Source of the DNA: Leptobrachium leishanense
Taxonomy: Eukaryota; Chordata; Amphibia; Anura; Megophryidae
Reading direction: 5' to 3'
NCBI GenBank assembly: GCA_009667805.1
Contig: CM019069.1
Span: 99,545,204-99,609,203 of the forward strand
Length of the DNA: 64,000 nt
Part shown: positions 40,201 to 46,790 of the stretch, piece by piece
Layout: each line of letters starts with the position of its first letter
How positions within the stretch are numbered: the stretch's first letter is position 1
Program-made: the position numbers and the translations under genes
Notes under the pieces: generated by a model
The model's input: only the letters and a program-made list of their open reading frames with translations
Databases searched by the model: none
Told to the model about the DNA's origin: nothing

Positions 40201-42682
40201 CTAAACTTTTACTGCGTGTCCGAAAATGTCTCCTCTTTTCATACAGACTGCCGCCCCAAGCAGTTGTTTATGGATAGATTAAAGGAAAAGCATTTACCGT
40301 CATTTGAAATGTCATTTTTTGGTTTTTACATATTTCTATACATCCTAGAAATCCGCCACTTCACGGGCAGGTTATGGGGACCTCCTAGGCACGATATTTG
40401 AAGGAATTTTTCGTTTTTATTTTTAACCCTTATTTCATGGAAAACTCACTGTCCCTTTAACCCTTTCGCTGCTGAGCCTTTTCACACCTCTGTGCTGAGC
40501 TCATTTTTACCGGTTTCGCTCATCATGTTTAAATGCAATTTGAAGTCACATTTTATTAATTGACCCAGACATATATATATCGTTCTTTCCGGGAGACTCG
40601 GCAGATTCAGAATATATCATATGTATACGTTATGTCCTGTCTGTATATTATAAAATGCAATACAATTTGAATTTAATAATTTACAACGTGTAAAGTGTTT
40701 TTTTTTTTTTTTTTTCACATTTTAGCATGCGAGTGTTTGCGGTTATATTTTCAATGGGTTGCGCTTGTTAAAAAAATTAGAAACGGGGGAATCTTTACTT
40801 TTTTTGGGAAAATTACGTGTTTTTTGGCAAACGCCCCCATAGAAAAAATCATTAATGCAGCATCATTGTTCACATTATAATTGAAATGGGAACAATATTG
40901 CTGCATTAATAAGTAAAAAAAATAAATTTTTGTTTTAACTGTACATGGTCATGTTTGGTATCATTGAAAAGGCCATGCTCTGGCCGTTCCAATGATATCA
41001 AAACATTAACCACTAGCCGTCACGGATCGGGAGATGGGGGCTTCAAATGAAGCCCCCATCTCCACCATAGGTGGCAGCAAGGTGTTAATTGCGGGACTGG
41101 CGCCATCGCACTATGCGCGATGATGCCAGTCGTTAGGGGGATATCCCTGAAGCTTGGCCGACATTCAAGATGTCGGCCAGCTCCGGGAGGGGACCGTGAT
41201 ACGGCGCATGTTAGCGCCATATCGCGATCCAGCCCCCTAGGGGTTAAAGACAGCCACCACTTGGAAGGGCAGGCTGTGCCCTTCCAAGCGGTGTCTGCCT
41301 TTACTGGCTGGCCCGCACGGGGAGGGGGAGTGGTCTGAAGGACCTCCCCCCCTCCCCTTCAGGCACCTTCCCTGCAATGGCGGGGGTGCCTGAAATAGAC
41401 ATCATTGCGTGATGACGTCTATTGTGCCTGCTGGAATCCCGGCCGATCACCGCTGCTAAGGGAGGACGCGCTGAGCGCGTCCTCCGCAGCGAAGTGGCCA
41501 TGCGGCAGGACGTTCCTCCGCATGGAAAGGGTTAAAAACTTTTTTTTTTTTTCTTTTAACTTTTTGTCATTGTTTCCTGTCCCCCAGGGCACTACCCAGA
41601 CCCCCATACACCTTTTATGGCAAATATCTAGCAGTTATGCCCTCTTGGAGGGCACTCTAAAAATCAAATTTTCAGTCCCATTGAATTGTATTGAGTTCGA
41701 ACATTTGAAAAGTTAGAGCGCGAACCAAATTCGGGGGTGTTCGGCTCATCCCTACTCATCAGCGGCTCGCGTACCTTGGACAACAGCTTGTCGAAGGAGT
41801 TGATGGACAGCCACAGATTAGTTGAAAAACTTAACTGGGTCCTTCTTTGAGTGGCCTGTACAGTGTGACGAAGTGGCCATAGTTGTGTCTGGCAGTGTTG
41901 ATGGGATGAACCAAACACCTTTTCTTTTTTCTCTTCTGATACAGGTAGCACATTCCTGCGAACCAAACGACTTCTACTTCCATCTTGATCTGATCCATGT
42001 TGGAAAAAAAATCCTGCTTCCACAAAATGTATTTTTCTATAATTTTCCCTTATTTTTTCACTTTTGCAATTAATTTGTTTTCTCCCATTTCAATGTTTTC
42101 CCTACATCCGTCAAAAAAAAACCTGAACTTGTGGCATGTACAGTGTCATCTGTCAGCACGTCCGTCCATTGTGCACGGACGAAAAGTGTGCGCAGTCTGA
42201 CATTAGCCTGAAGGGACACCTAGATATTATTCATAAAATAAAAACAATCACTTTTGTACAGCACATACATCCTTAAACCTCCTACAGAAACTCAAGCCAA
42301 GCTAGAAAAACAGCCTTTCACACACACACACACAATATGACAATACACACAACCTCTAGAGACACACAAAAATAGAATGTTATAGTAACATGTGATGCAG
42401 TAGAGCCTGCACCCCGAATCTTACATGCTGAAAGCCACAGCTGAGACTCGTTAAAAGCGAATTGTAAAAGAGGTCTCGGTGTAGCATGACACCAGCGGTT
42501 GTACCAGGGGTTTTGGAAACACGTGTCCACCCGCAAAGGCACAGAAGCGTGTTACTCTTCCCCGCACTTACCTTCCGGTTGATGTTGTGCACATACGGGC
42601 ACGTATTACAGGCAAATCTATAACACCTCTGCCCTTCTTCAACAATGAGCACGTTTCCACAACTAGGACAAAAAATAAGCAT
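14273..42682 (-). CDS. POLR3K: RNA polymerase III subunit RPC10 (POLR3K), three exons
   Basis: POLR3K is the small Pol III subunit needed for RNA cleavage, termination and re-initiation in the nucleus. Coding exons are 42572-42682, 31892-31979 and 14273-14400: 111+88+128 bases, giving 108 codons plus stop, the usual length. Residues Cys5, Cys8, Cys25 and Cys28 form the N-terminal zinc ribbon. Cys69, Cys72, Cys97 and Cys102 form the C-terminal TFIIS-like ribbon, with the acidic SADE hairpin (Asp88-Glu89) that reaches the polymerase active site. The frame is preserved across both junctions. All splice sites are GT/AG. The introns are 10.6 and 17.5 kb and consist mainly of nested transposons. 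No disabling change is seen, so the gene is probably functional. Confidence 0.95.
14464..15250 (-). pseudogene. L1/Tx1-like LINE, ORF2 C-terminal fragment
   Basis: The poly-T at 14466-14473 is the minus-strand poly(A) tail. Upstream, in frames broken by at least one shift, are the LYRWY and [19 protein letters not shown] motifs near the end of L1-clade ORF2 proteins. The fragment is 5'-truncated near 15250 and lies 63 bases inside POLR3K intron 2, antisense to nothing (same strand as the host gene). Confidence 0.75.
15251..16321. other. Unassigned repeat-like region
   Basis: Low-complexity-leaning sequence with many TGCACTTT and AGTGCA motifs (15500-15860) and no conserved coding frame. The long frame at 15749-16327 has no domain and biased composition. 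The style resembles terminal regions of Penelope-like elements elsewhere in the window, but I found no homologous stretch. Confidence 0.4.
16322..17395 (-). mobile_element. Short L1-like retroelement, copy B
   Basis: It shares the AGGCCGCACAGGGCC motif near its 3' (left) end with copies at 12237 and 52764. Its body is GC-rich with poly-G tracts (16679-16692, 16789-16802). I could not identify a clean target duplication or the 5' end, so the right boundary is approximate and the copy is probably 5'-truncated. Confidence 0.45.
17396..18849. other. Intron stretch without recognised feature
   Basis: AT-rich in 17400-18100, with short poly-A runs at 17849-17859 and 18077-18090. 18300-18840 is unique-looking and non-coding; the two overlapping frames there carry no domain. 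Nothing can be assigned. Confidence 0.5.
18850..19181. mobile_element. piggyBac-like non-autonomous element, copy 2, truncated
   Basis: The end GCAGCAAAGGGG then TTAA (19178-19181) matches the GC-rich end of copy 4. The internal hairpin CAGGCATCACTTG...CAAGCGATGCCTG is shared with the other copies. The AT-rich half is missing on the left, so this is a partial copy. Confidence 0.6.
19246..20284. other. Poly-T tract and diverged tandem repeats
   Basis: A 30-base T run (about 19247-19275) is followed by non-coding sequence. From about 19800 to 20220 a unit with TGCACTTTAGCCACTAAGTGG recurs four times with strong divergence. No gene is visible. Confidence 0.5.
20492..21199 (-). pseudogene. L2 ORF2, region after RT
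   Basis: A 235-codon frame with the YLGMWLDP and [14 protein letters not shown] motifs typical of the post-RT region of L2/CR1 ORF2. The end of the frame diverges from the copy at 34276 in its last dozen residues through a local frameshift. Upstream RT lies in another frame, separated by one shift near 21205. Confidence 0.85.
21213..21730 (-). pseudogene. L2 reverse transcriptase, catalytic part
   Basis: Minus-strand frames give [16 protein letters not shown], then FLDFAKAFD (motif A), [13 protein letters not shown] (motif B) and YADDT (motif C). All catalytic aspartates are present. One frame break lies near 21480-21500 and another near the poly-T at 21545. It is cut at 21730 by the inserted block. 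Confidence 0.85.
21836..22847. mobile_element. piggyBac-like non-autonomous element, copy 3
   Basis: TTAA flanks at 21836-21839 and 22844-22847. Inner ends are CACCTTCACTGCGG and CAGAAGTGAAGGGG. It has the same GC-rich hairpin half and the same AT-rich half with ATGCAGCAATATTGTTC as copies 1 and 4. A CAGGCACCGCTTTG...CAAAGCGGTGCCTG-type hairpin lies at 22107-22153. It lies in a larger block inserted in the L2 RT. Confidence 0.75.
22848..23271. other. GC-rich block next to piggyBac-like copy 3
   Basis: GC-rich non-coding sequence with GCGTTGCAACACGC-type palindromes. With 21731-21835 it may be an older transposon into which the TTAA element jumped, since both flanks are foreign to the L2 ORF. 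I cannot name it. Confidence 0.4.
23272..23590 (-). pseudogene. L2 reverse transcriptase, N-terminal part
   Basis: The frame holds the [11 protein letters not shown] stretch typical of the RT entry and continues past a frame break as an [16 protein letters not shown] stretch until 23272. It is the upstream half of the RT interrupted by the 21731-23271 block. 23591-24007 is the poorly conserved endonuclease-RT linker. Confidence 0.8.
24008..24883 (-). pseudogene. L2 apurinic-type endonuclease domain
   Basis: Two frames carry an APE-like endonuclease. The first (24590-24883) has the [14 protein letters not shown] start and the catalytic LTESWL glutamate. The second (24008-24424) has LLDWILL and the SDHCLV Ser-Asp-His catalytic triad. 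About 165 bases between them are out of frame. Confidence 0.8.
24891..25840 (-). mobile_element. Penelope-like element, 3' part
   Basis: The minus frame 25627-25839 has a [13 protein letters not shown] stretch that matches the WSGIDRIEKPWRGG region after the GIY-YIG endonuclease in the copy at 57300. The sequence to its left (25040-25620) is non-coding terminal sequence with a hammerhead-like motif at 25128-25169. The piece is cut at about 25840, where an oppositely oriented Penelope N-terminal part begins. 24891-25039 is unassigned. Confidence 0.55.
25128..25169 (-). ncRNA. Hammerhead-ribozyme-like motif
   Basis: On the minus strand CTCC, CTGATGA, a hairpin closed by GTTT/AAAC, GAAA and GGAG follow in hammerhead order. 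The position that should read NUH before the closing stem reads CAC, so self-cleavage is doubtful. It lies in the Penelope-derived terminal sequence. Confidence 0.4.
25850..26450 (+). pseudogene. Penelope-like element, N-terminal region, inverted relative to the 3' part
   Basis: [11 protein letters not shown] stretch, a stop, then [10 protein letters not shown] and a [10 protein letters not shown] helix (frame 25933-26178) follow the pattern of the N-terminal region of vertebrate Penelope proteins. Coding similarity weakens after the poly-A at 26266-26284. It points away from the 3' part at 24891-25840, giving a head-to-head arrangement. Confidence 0.5.
26455..27130. mobile_element. hAT-type element, one end seen
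   Basis: It begins CAGTGATGGCGAACCTATGG, a terminus common to vertebrate hAT MITEs. The matching right end was not found before 27130, so the element is truncated or decayed. The interior is GC-rich with poly-G and no coding domain. Confidence 0.45.
27131..27398. other. Stretch without recognised gene
   Basis: Non-coding as far as I can tell; frames on both strands lack domains. 27346-27398 contains an inverted match (ACACAAAGGG and CCCTTTGTGT) at the junction with the gypsy RT, suggesting a rearranged breakpoint. Confidence 0.4.
27399..28124 (-). pseudogene. Gmr1-type reverse transcriptase
   Basis: Two abutting frames. 27852-28124 has [19 protein letters not shown] and NDFRKLN. 27350-27847 has [14 protein letters not shown] and [11 protein letters not shown] with both catalytic aspartates, then LGYTIG and [14 protein letters not shown] single break lies near 27850. 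The usual RNase H does not follow; the frame leaves homology at about 27399. Confidence 0.9.
28263..29490 (-). pseudogene. Gmr1-type integrase
   Basis: 29168-29485 carries the HHCC zinc-binding part ([10 protein letters not shown], then CKSCPVCQ) and the start of the core (SMDLVGPLP, catalytic Asp). The core continues in broken frames between 28830 and 29167. 28595-28828 has [14 protein letters not shown], and 28263-28532 has the C-terminal [14 protein letters not shown] (GPY/F-like) module. It sits upstream of RT, which defines the unusual domain order. Confidence 0.85.
29449..30012 (-). pseudogene. Gmr1-type pol linker between protease and integrase
   Basis: An acidic frame of 187 codons. 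Its N-terminal third continues the protease ([15 protein letters not shown]), and its last part (DDMLYRVC) runs into the integrase N-terminal region. It overlaps the integrase frame at 29449-29485, so one frameshift separates them. Confidence 0.6.
30027..30224 (-). pseudogene. Gmr1-type aspartic protease, N-terminal part
   Basis: The frame has the active-site motif [12 protein letters not shown], where LDSGS is the retroviral-type aspartic protease signature. It lies directly after gag and is split from its C-terminal part by a stop near 30026. Confidence 0.8.
30232..31251 (-). CDS. Gmr1-type Gag with SCAN-like capsid domain
   Basis: An intact frame of 339 codons. Residues 1-75 form a glutamine-rich helical region (likely coiled coil). 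A capsid-like domain follows at about 100-240, with DPEAFLLTF and the RFLRSLP and [11 protein letters not shown] stretches; its pattern resembles the SCAN domain, which is known to derive from Gmr1-type gag. The end is a CCHC zinc knuckle ([14 protein letters not shown]). It would package element RNA in particles. The start was chosen as the first ATG after the leader poly-T tract at 31252-31264. Confidence 0.85.
   Translation of the reverse strand: MDVIKQLVLANAAQQQANATQRDMLNALQKQTQVLHTHTQQQISAVQEQTQMLFEKLAVAEGDHKTLTEVVQTLAQRSPLQAADSSDNSSPIHVSRFLSKMTAEDDPEAFLLTFVRPCFPLSSSKTRWAGLVAPLLTGESQKAYYDLESVDAMDYDKVKLEILARRGVTLAVRAQRVNWSYQAGKSPRSQMFDLIHLVRKWLQPESLSGPQIIERVVMDRFLRSLPIVLQKWVTQGDPKSVDQLVEIVERYFAAEDLNASPVSPWTFRPKPRPQSVRLFQGKWVVSVARRQRGKTADLNRGRWHSKTGTPVPISRPNLRNVRCFRCQELGHLAANCPFN
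31364..31812 (-). repeat. 5' LTR of the Gmr1-type element
   Basis: On the minus strand it runs TGTAACAGGG...CAATTGCA (449 bp), with AATAAA at 31441-31446 placed before the 3' end. The right edge is only 79 bases from POLR3K exon 2. The LTR shares the host gene orientation, so its polyadenylation signal could act on the pre-mRNA. 31265-31363 is the leader. Confidence 0.7.
31892..31979 (-). CDS. POLR3K: POLR3K exon 2
   Basis: It encodes the linker between the two zinc ribbons, with the strongly conserved [15 protein letters not shown] and AAWENVDST stretches. The acceptor CTTTTCAG and the donor GTGAGT (minus strand, 31886-31891) are good matches. 88 bases, entering in phase 0 and leaving in phase 1, which fits exon 3. 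Confidence 0.95.
32395..33330. mobile_element. Foldback insertion of Penelope-type terminal sequence
   Basis: The insertion is flanked by direct repeats of TCTGGCTACATT (32383-32394 and 33333-33344, approximate). Its own ends are inverted copies of about 130 bp (about 32509-32640 and 33197-33328). The centre holds a hammerhead-like motif. No coding sequence remains. Confidence 0.6.
33128..33177 (-). ncRNA. Hammerhead ribozyme-like motif
   Basis: On the minus strand the order is stem I GTAGG.TCGA, core CTGATGA, stem II CTGT/ACAG with a GAA loop, core GAAA, a very short stem III region CGCTTA (NUH site TTA), then TCGA.CCTAC closing stem I. Both core boxes are exact. One extra A before stem II is a possible flaw. 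Minimal hammerheads with short stem III are known from Penelope-like elements. Confidence 0.55.
33811..33839. repeat. (CA)n microsatellite
   Basis: About 14 CA units. 33840-34091 beyond it has no recognised feature. Confidence 0.9.
34092..34873 (-). mobile_element. L2-type LINE, 5'-truncated copy
   Basis: The minus strand carries the same post-RT ORF2 region and 3' tail as 20291-21130, for example [20 protein letters not shown] and [10 protein letters not shown], with most differences being single substitutions. The frame (34276-34870) is open. The copy ends at 34873, where a Harbinger-type sequence begins. Confidence 0.85.
34917..35460 (+). pseudogene. BESS-motif protein of Harbinger element (MADF-type partner), partial
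   Basis: The frame 34917-35345 ends in a BESS-like segment ([18 protein letters not shown] and a following basic helix) preceded by a basic TSRRKRA patch. BESS motifs occur in the DNA-binding partner protein of PIF/Harbinger elements. The MADF domain itself is not visible upstream. A small duplication and frameshift near 35340-35390 moves the C-terminal end ([13 protein letters not shown]) to another frame ending at 35460. Confidence 0.55.
35756..35826 (-). pseudogene. Harbinger transposase, exon piece left of the hAT insertion
   Basis: The minus strand reads [21 protein letters not shown], the conserved segment ahead of the catalytic core of PIF/Harbinger transposases, followed by a GTAAGT donor at 35755. 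The preceding residues lie at 41755, on the other side of the hAT. No downstream DDE exon was found. 35461-35755 is otherwise empty. Confidence 0.65.
36180..36490 (+). repeat. Diverged tandem repeats in the hAT leader
   Basis: Four to five copies of a unit of about 75 bases containing GTGTCTTCTCACTGCCA and CTATCAGGGGGTC. A poly-G run (36159-36176) precedes them. Such subterminal arrays often hold transposase sites in hAT elements. Confidence 0.65.
36538..39792 (+). pseudogene. hAT transposase (ZBED-like), several frameshifts
   Basis: A likely start ATG at 36538 is followed by an acidic serine-rich N-terminal region (36626-37246). A BED zinc finger comes next (37320-37470: AVWEFFKK, C-x6-C-like pair, LRRHMTTCH). 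The core follows (37796-38257 with [12 protein letters not shown]; 38361-38560 with the conserved [11 protein letters not shown]). 38590-39444 has the helical insertion and [13 protein letters not shown]. The C-terminal dimerisation motif is at 39607-39792 ([13 protein letters not shown]). Stops and shifts lie between the pieces, so it is inactive. Confidence 0.8.
40457..41535. mobile_element. piggyBac-like non-autonomous element, copy 4 (reverse orientation)
   Basis: TTAA at 40457-40460 and 41532-41535, with ends CCCTTTCGCTGCTGAGCC and CGCATGGAAAGGG. Compared with copy 1 the AT-rich half is on the left and the hairpin half on the right. Hairpins include GACGCGCTGAGCGCGTC at 41464-41481 and a TTAA-bounded one at 41007-41085. 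It lies in the 3' part of the hAT and so is the youngest layer there. Confidence 0.75.
41755..42025 (-). pseudogene. Harbinger transposase, N-terminal piece right of the hAT insertion
   Basis: From an ATG at 42025 one frame reads to a [19 protein letters not shown] stretch, and another carries on with [16 protein letters not shown]. This is the WVHPI...F..L...V pattern at the start of PIF/Harbinger transposases. One frameshift lies near 41860. The text resumes at 35826 beyond the hAT. Confidence 0.6.
42231..42571 (-). other. First bases of POLR3K intron 1
   Basis: Contains a short CA repeat (42319-42334) and no gene. The 5' splice site GTAAGT lies at 42566-42571. Confidence 0.6.
42572..42682 (-). 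CDS. POLR3K: POLR3K exon 1
   Basis: It encodes codons 1-37 from the ATG at 42682, with the four-cysteine ribbon (CPSC at 5-8 and CNTC at 25-28) and GQRCYRFAC. The exon ends after codon 37 at a consensus donor. An in-frame ATG 17 codons upstream (42733) exists, but the family starts at 42682. Confidence 0.95.
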
Positions 42683-42990
42683 GCTAACGATGATGTTTTC
42701 AAATAACTCTACTTCATTCACCAAATGAAACACTCAGGGGCGCATGGACGGACGCACAGAACGTAAGTGACGTCATTATGTATGCGCCCGTATCGCATGG
42801 AAGAGTTCTAAACATTAGAGCCAAAAACAGGGTTTGCTTCTGCGATTTCTGTGTTGATGTCAAAATCTTTCGACCAGTCTGAGTATGCTTTCGTGTTACA
42901 GGTTTGTCTTTCTTCCAGTTTTTCGAGGTATAAATTTGAGAGGTTATATTAGTGGTCGTTGCTAATCTTAGCAAACATTGCTACAGGCTT
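42683..42990 (-). promoter_or_regulatory. Probable POLR3K promoter region
   Basis: This flank is locally richer in CpG than its surroundings. It contains a perfect CRE/ATF-type palindrome TGACGTCA at 42768-42775, some 85 bases upstream of the ATG. No TATA box is obvious, which suits a housekeeping gene. The function is inferred from position. Confidence 0.45.
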
Positions 42991-44672
42991 TCGTTTTCTC
43001 TTTGTAAAGCACGCATTTTTGTTTAATGTTACGGTTCTTTAAAAAAAAAAAAACAACTAGTCGAACGAATGTTTATATTCACGAGAGATATAATAAATTT
43101 AAAGGAGATTGAGGTGAGTTGGAGATGTGAGACTCTGAATTATGTAATTTGCTTTTATCTTAAACCTTATATGTTTGGGTAAAGGTAGCCATAGCAACAT
43201 GCACATTTCAAGAGCCATCCATGTTGAGCATAGCCATATTCAGTTATATTGGTTTGGAAAAGTATACATTTTATAAACATAGCTGCTAGTGACCCAGTAT
43301 AAGTTGTTTGATCTTTTCACGAAACTGAAGTTGGTTCCTCATTTGGGGGACGTGCTAAACAGAATTTTGGGATGATTGATTGATTGCAATACCTCTATCA
43401 ATAGGTGTCAGTATACAAAATATACACGTAGCTGCCAATGACCCAATATATGTTATTCTTTTCTGGAGTTCTTGTTAAATTGCAAATGTTTAACTATTCA
43501 CGTGCTGATCTAGCAAATTATTCAGAAACGATAGAGAAAATGTAGTCTACATAGGGATTATGGGTGGAATATTGGCATAACACATGCCAGGAAACATATT
43601 TAACCCGTTTCTAAAAGGAATAGTGATCTATTTATTTTTCTAAATGGGGATTATGGGTGGAATATCACGCTAACACATGAAACATGTTTAACCTGTTGCT
43701 AATATATAATATAAATATAATAAACTCTTATGAATAATAAAAAGGTCTACTACAGGATAAAAATGCCATTTAAGAAAACAATCTGAAATATTATTTTGCC
43801 GAAAATATTTATATACTTTTTTCCTCGAGCGAAAATAAACTGTAGAATATATAGTTAATAAAACGGGGAATATTTTTTTTTACATTGAAACCAATGAGAT
43901 TCGCCTGCTTAAACCTGTCCGCTGAAACCACAGAACATCAAGGAATTTCACTGACATTTCTCTGCTGTTCGGTGTCTCGGAATAGTATAACCATTGCTTC
44001 TCTGCCGCCGAAGGTCACCTTATTTCGATGGCAATACGCCAATGTTTGTCTGACAGCTATTTCAATAACCGTTTGGCCATGAAATTACTCAATGCTGGGA
44101 AATTCACCGTTCGGTGCAATTTCGTGGCCAGTACAGTGATCTTTGAATAACCCCTTATGTGTTTATACTAAAAATTAGGAGATAAAAAACAATCCTCCTC
44201 CTTAAGAGTGATGACTCAACTGCCAATTTTACACCTGGAAAACAAAATTTAAAAATATTGTACCCCAATGTATCAAGAGAAGAATGGTCTGGGATGTGGG
44301 ACATAATGTTGGACCGTCCATTGGGTCCGTATTCGTGCAATGGAGTGATCATCCGATATACAGGTCGGACGATTTTTCCGACTACATCAGACTAGTGATC
44401 TTTCCCATTTCAAAGGATTTGACGGACAACGCCAGGAATGATCTCGGAAAATTTACATGAAAAAAGATGAATTGTATAGTTAAACCTCCATGCCGCGGTA
44501 TGGAAATTGTCCCATAGAGAAGTGATTCAGTTCGACAGACGAAAACCATAGAATTCAGTGTAAAACATATTTTCATTTATATATTTTTTAATTCAACAAT
44601 TTATTTTCATCCGCAGCAAAAAGACTTTTTAGGTGAAGAATCTAAGGTCCCAACTTTTTAAAAAAAGACTAG
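42991..44672. other. AT-rich flank with tandem duplications, no gene recognised
   Basis: The motif GGGATTATGGGTGGAATAT with its ACACATG continuation occurs at 43555 and 43652. GCTGCTAGTGACCCAGTATA at 43281 recurs as GCTGCCAATGACCCAATATA near 43431, so older tandem duplication is likely. The frame at 43885-44082 has no domain. I looked here for the gene that sits divergently beside POLR3K in mammals (SNRNP25) and did not find it. Confidence 0.5.
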
Positions 44673-44852
44673 CAGGGTTATGCAGAGAGCGTGAAAAGCA
44701 GGAGAATGACTGGAGAATGAAAAATTCTAGGTCAAAATAGCCAAACCAGAAAAAGTCTCCCTTTCATCTCACTTTCCAAATCGGCTATTTTGACCTAGAA
44801 TTTTTCATTCTCCAGTCATTCTCCTGCTTTTCACGCTCTCTGAATAACCCTG
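44673..44852. mobile_element. Palindromic MITE with CAGGGTTATTCAGAGAG ends
   Basis: The two halves are inverted copies of each other around 44765, with ends CAGGGTTATGCAGAGAG and CTCTCTGAATAACCCTG. TA or a remnant of it lies at both borders. A diverged copy is at 62263-62446. Confidence 0.8.
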
Positions 44853-45536
44853 TAAGCTTTTTTCCTGGCTGAAAGTGGAGTTTTTTTTCTTCTTCAGTCT
44901 GGCTGCTGTCCTTGGTGCTGAAAGCTACTTCAACTCCAAGGACAGCCCCCCCCCCCGCAGCCTTTGGCGAGTTGCTTTTTATTCCCCCTGCGTTCAGCTG
45001 CGGTCGCTGGTGCCTTCCTTGGTGCTGAAACCCCATTTCAGCACAAGGGAGAGCGTTTTTTTACTTTCCCCTACTGCGTTCTTTTTTCTCTCCGGTGGCC
45101 TGTCCATTGGCCGACATAGGTCCTTCACAGATGCTTCCAGTGGACGACCCTGGTCGTGCAACGGGTTTGTCTGTAGTCACAGGGATGTGGAATTCATGGC
45201 ACCCGACTCCCGAGACGTAGTTTTCAGGGCCGGGCAAACATTTTTTTTTGGCTCTAAGCCTGCCGGGCAAGTTGTGCTGCGGTCAGGATTTTTGCCTCCT
45301 CTGATCAGCACCTGCAGCTTCAACGCGTGATAGTCAGTGCTGCCTCTGGCTACATGAGGTGAAGCTGCTCCTCCCTGGGCTCTGGCCGACTTCTCTTTCA
45401 CAGCTGCCTGGTTGGTTCCTGTGGCTTCTCACTGGGCTGCAGATCTCTTGATTCTGGCCAGCCTTTCATTTGTGAGCTTAATGTCCGTTTTTCTTTATCA
45501 TCTTTAAGACCCCCTCCCCCCTGCCTGTTTGCTGAG
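44853..45536. other. Stretch without recognised gene
   Basis: Contains two copies of a CCTTGGTGCTGAAA motif (44911 and 45018) and homopolymer runs. The 151-codon plus frame here has no domain and is Phe/Ser-rich because of poly-T. Confidence 0.4.
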
Positions 45537-46790
45537 TTAAATCAAAATAAGCTTTATTGGCAGGACCAAGTACATTTTAGCATTGCCAAAGCATATGGGG
45601 AGATTATATGGGGTAGAGGGGGGTGTAGTGGGACATATATGGGGGAGAATGGGCAAGTCCATGGACATTATCAGGGGTAAGGGATAATGTGAAGGGGGAT
45701 GGGGGCGAGTCCATGTTGGGGATTTAGAAGTCCGGGATCTCTCATGTTCCGCTCACTCTGTGACATTCTGTGACGTATTGTGCAGATATTTTTACAGCCG
45801 GCTCCTCTTCTCCCAGTATGATGTGGAGTTTCCTCTTCTGTTTTATAGAGGTGAAGCCCGGGATGAGAGCGGAGAGTCTCTGGAAGTGAGTGTCCCTCAG
45901 TGCTGAGTACTTGTGGCACTGTAGGAGGAAGTGGACCTCATCTTCCAGGGCCCCCTGGTCACAATGCTGGCACAGTCTATTCTCCCTGGGCTTGTAGGTC
46001 TGTCTATGCTGCCCTGATTCAATTTCCAGGCTGTGAGCGCTCAGTCTATACCGGCTCAGGGTTTGTGTGTCCTTGGGGTCTTGTAGTACCTCCAGGTATG
46101 GGGCCAGTTTGTATTCCCTCTGTAATGATTGGTAAATGGTGAGTTTCTGGGAGTTTGCTATATCATGTCTCCATTCTCTGATCTAGTTTTCCCTGGAATC
46201 ATTAATTAGGGCCTTTTATTTGATATTTTGTCAGGTTGCATTCATGGGGGCTTTGGATGATCAGGGTGGATATGAGTTGTTGCAGCCCACATGGTTTGGG
46301 GTGGTTCTTCTTGGCCAGTAGGGCTTTATGGTGGTATGAGTTGAGACTGCTGATGTTTAGGTGGTCCCAGTATGATGGCGCCCTCTTCTGTACTGCAAGA
46401 AGTAAGGGGAGTCTGCCCAGCTCAGCCCAGCAAGCATTGTTAGAGGTGCTCCGATGGACTTGGAGGTGCTTGCAGAATTCCAGATGGAATATTTCTGTTG
46501 GGCTGGTGTCCCATTTGGGTTGGTCTGGGTAGGTGATGGGGCCTCATACTACACTGCCATAAAGGAGGATTGGAGTGATGACGCTATCAAAGATTTTAAG
46601 TCAGACAATTACAGGCAGTTTTAGTTTGTAGAGTTTTCTTCTGATGGCATAGAAGGTTCTACACGCCTTGTCTCTTATTGCCTCTATGGCTGGTTTGAAA
46701 CTTCCCGATCGGTTTCTTTCTAGGCCGAGGTATGTGTAGCTGTTGGCTTCATCAAGAATGCAGTCCAAATCAGAATGAGTCCAAATCAGC
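45537..46790 (-). pseudogene. Non-LTR retrotransposon, ORF2 end and 3' UTR
   Basis: The minus strand reads YTYLGLERNRSGSFKPAI and YAIRRKLYKLKLPV (46601-46770), then in further frames a DTSPTEIFHLEFCKHL-type stretch and a WDHLNISS segment down to about 46230. These are post-RT features of a vertebrate LINE. The 3' end is AATAAAGCTTATTTTGAT at 45539-45556. It is 5'-truncated with several frame breaks. The exact clade was not determined. Confidence 0.7.

Larger units (their letters stand above)
35827..41754 (+). mobile_element. hAT transposon with transposase remnant
   Basis: The ends are TAGGGATGAGCTGTTCGG and the complement of TAGGGATGAGCCGAACAC. The flanking octamers CTCTTCAT and CTCATCAG agree at six of eight positions. 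The interior has a leader with tandem repeats, a frame-broken transposase (36538-39792) and piggyBac-like copy 4 in the 3' part. It interrupts the Harbinger transposase. 35827-36140 is the leader; 39793-40456 is 3' sequence with a diverged tandem repeat (TTCCACAATACCACA at 39838 and 39971). Confidence 0.8.
34874..42230. mobile_element. Harbinger (PIF) transposon remnant, split by a hAT element
   Basis: The left part (34874-35826) and the right part (41755 to about 42210) belong together. A minus-strand transposase N-terminal region runs from 42025 to 41755 and continues, after skipping the hAT, at 35826-35756. A plus-strand MADF/BESS-type frame lies at 34917. The right end near GGCTAATGTCAGACTGCGC (complement at 42191-42212) may be the terminus. 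The left end is not defined; the L2 copy abuts it. Confidence 0.6.

Noticed and set aside
42380..42733. A longer POLR3K start at 42733 and a longer C-terminal run into the intron
   Set aside because: The family starts with Met-Leu/Ile-Phe-Cys at 42682, and the frame past 42572 is intron after a consensus GTAAGT donor.
44875..45330. A 151-codon plus frame
   Set aside because: Phe-rich because of poly-T runs. No domain, and no splice or homology support.
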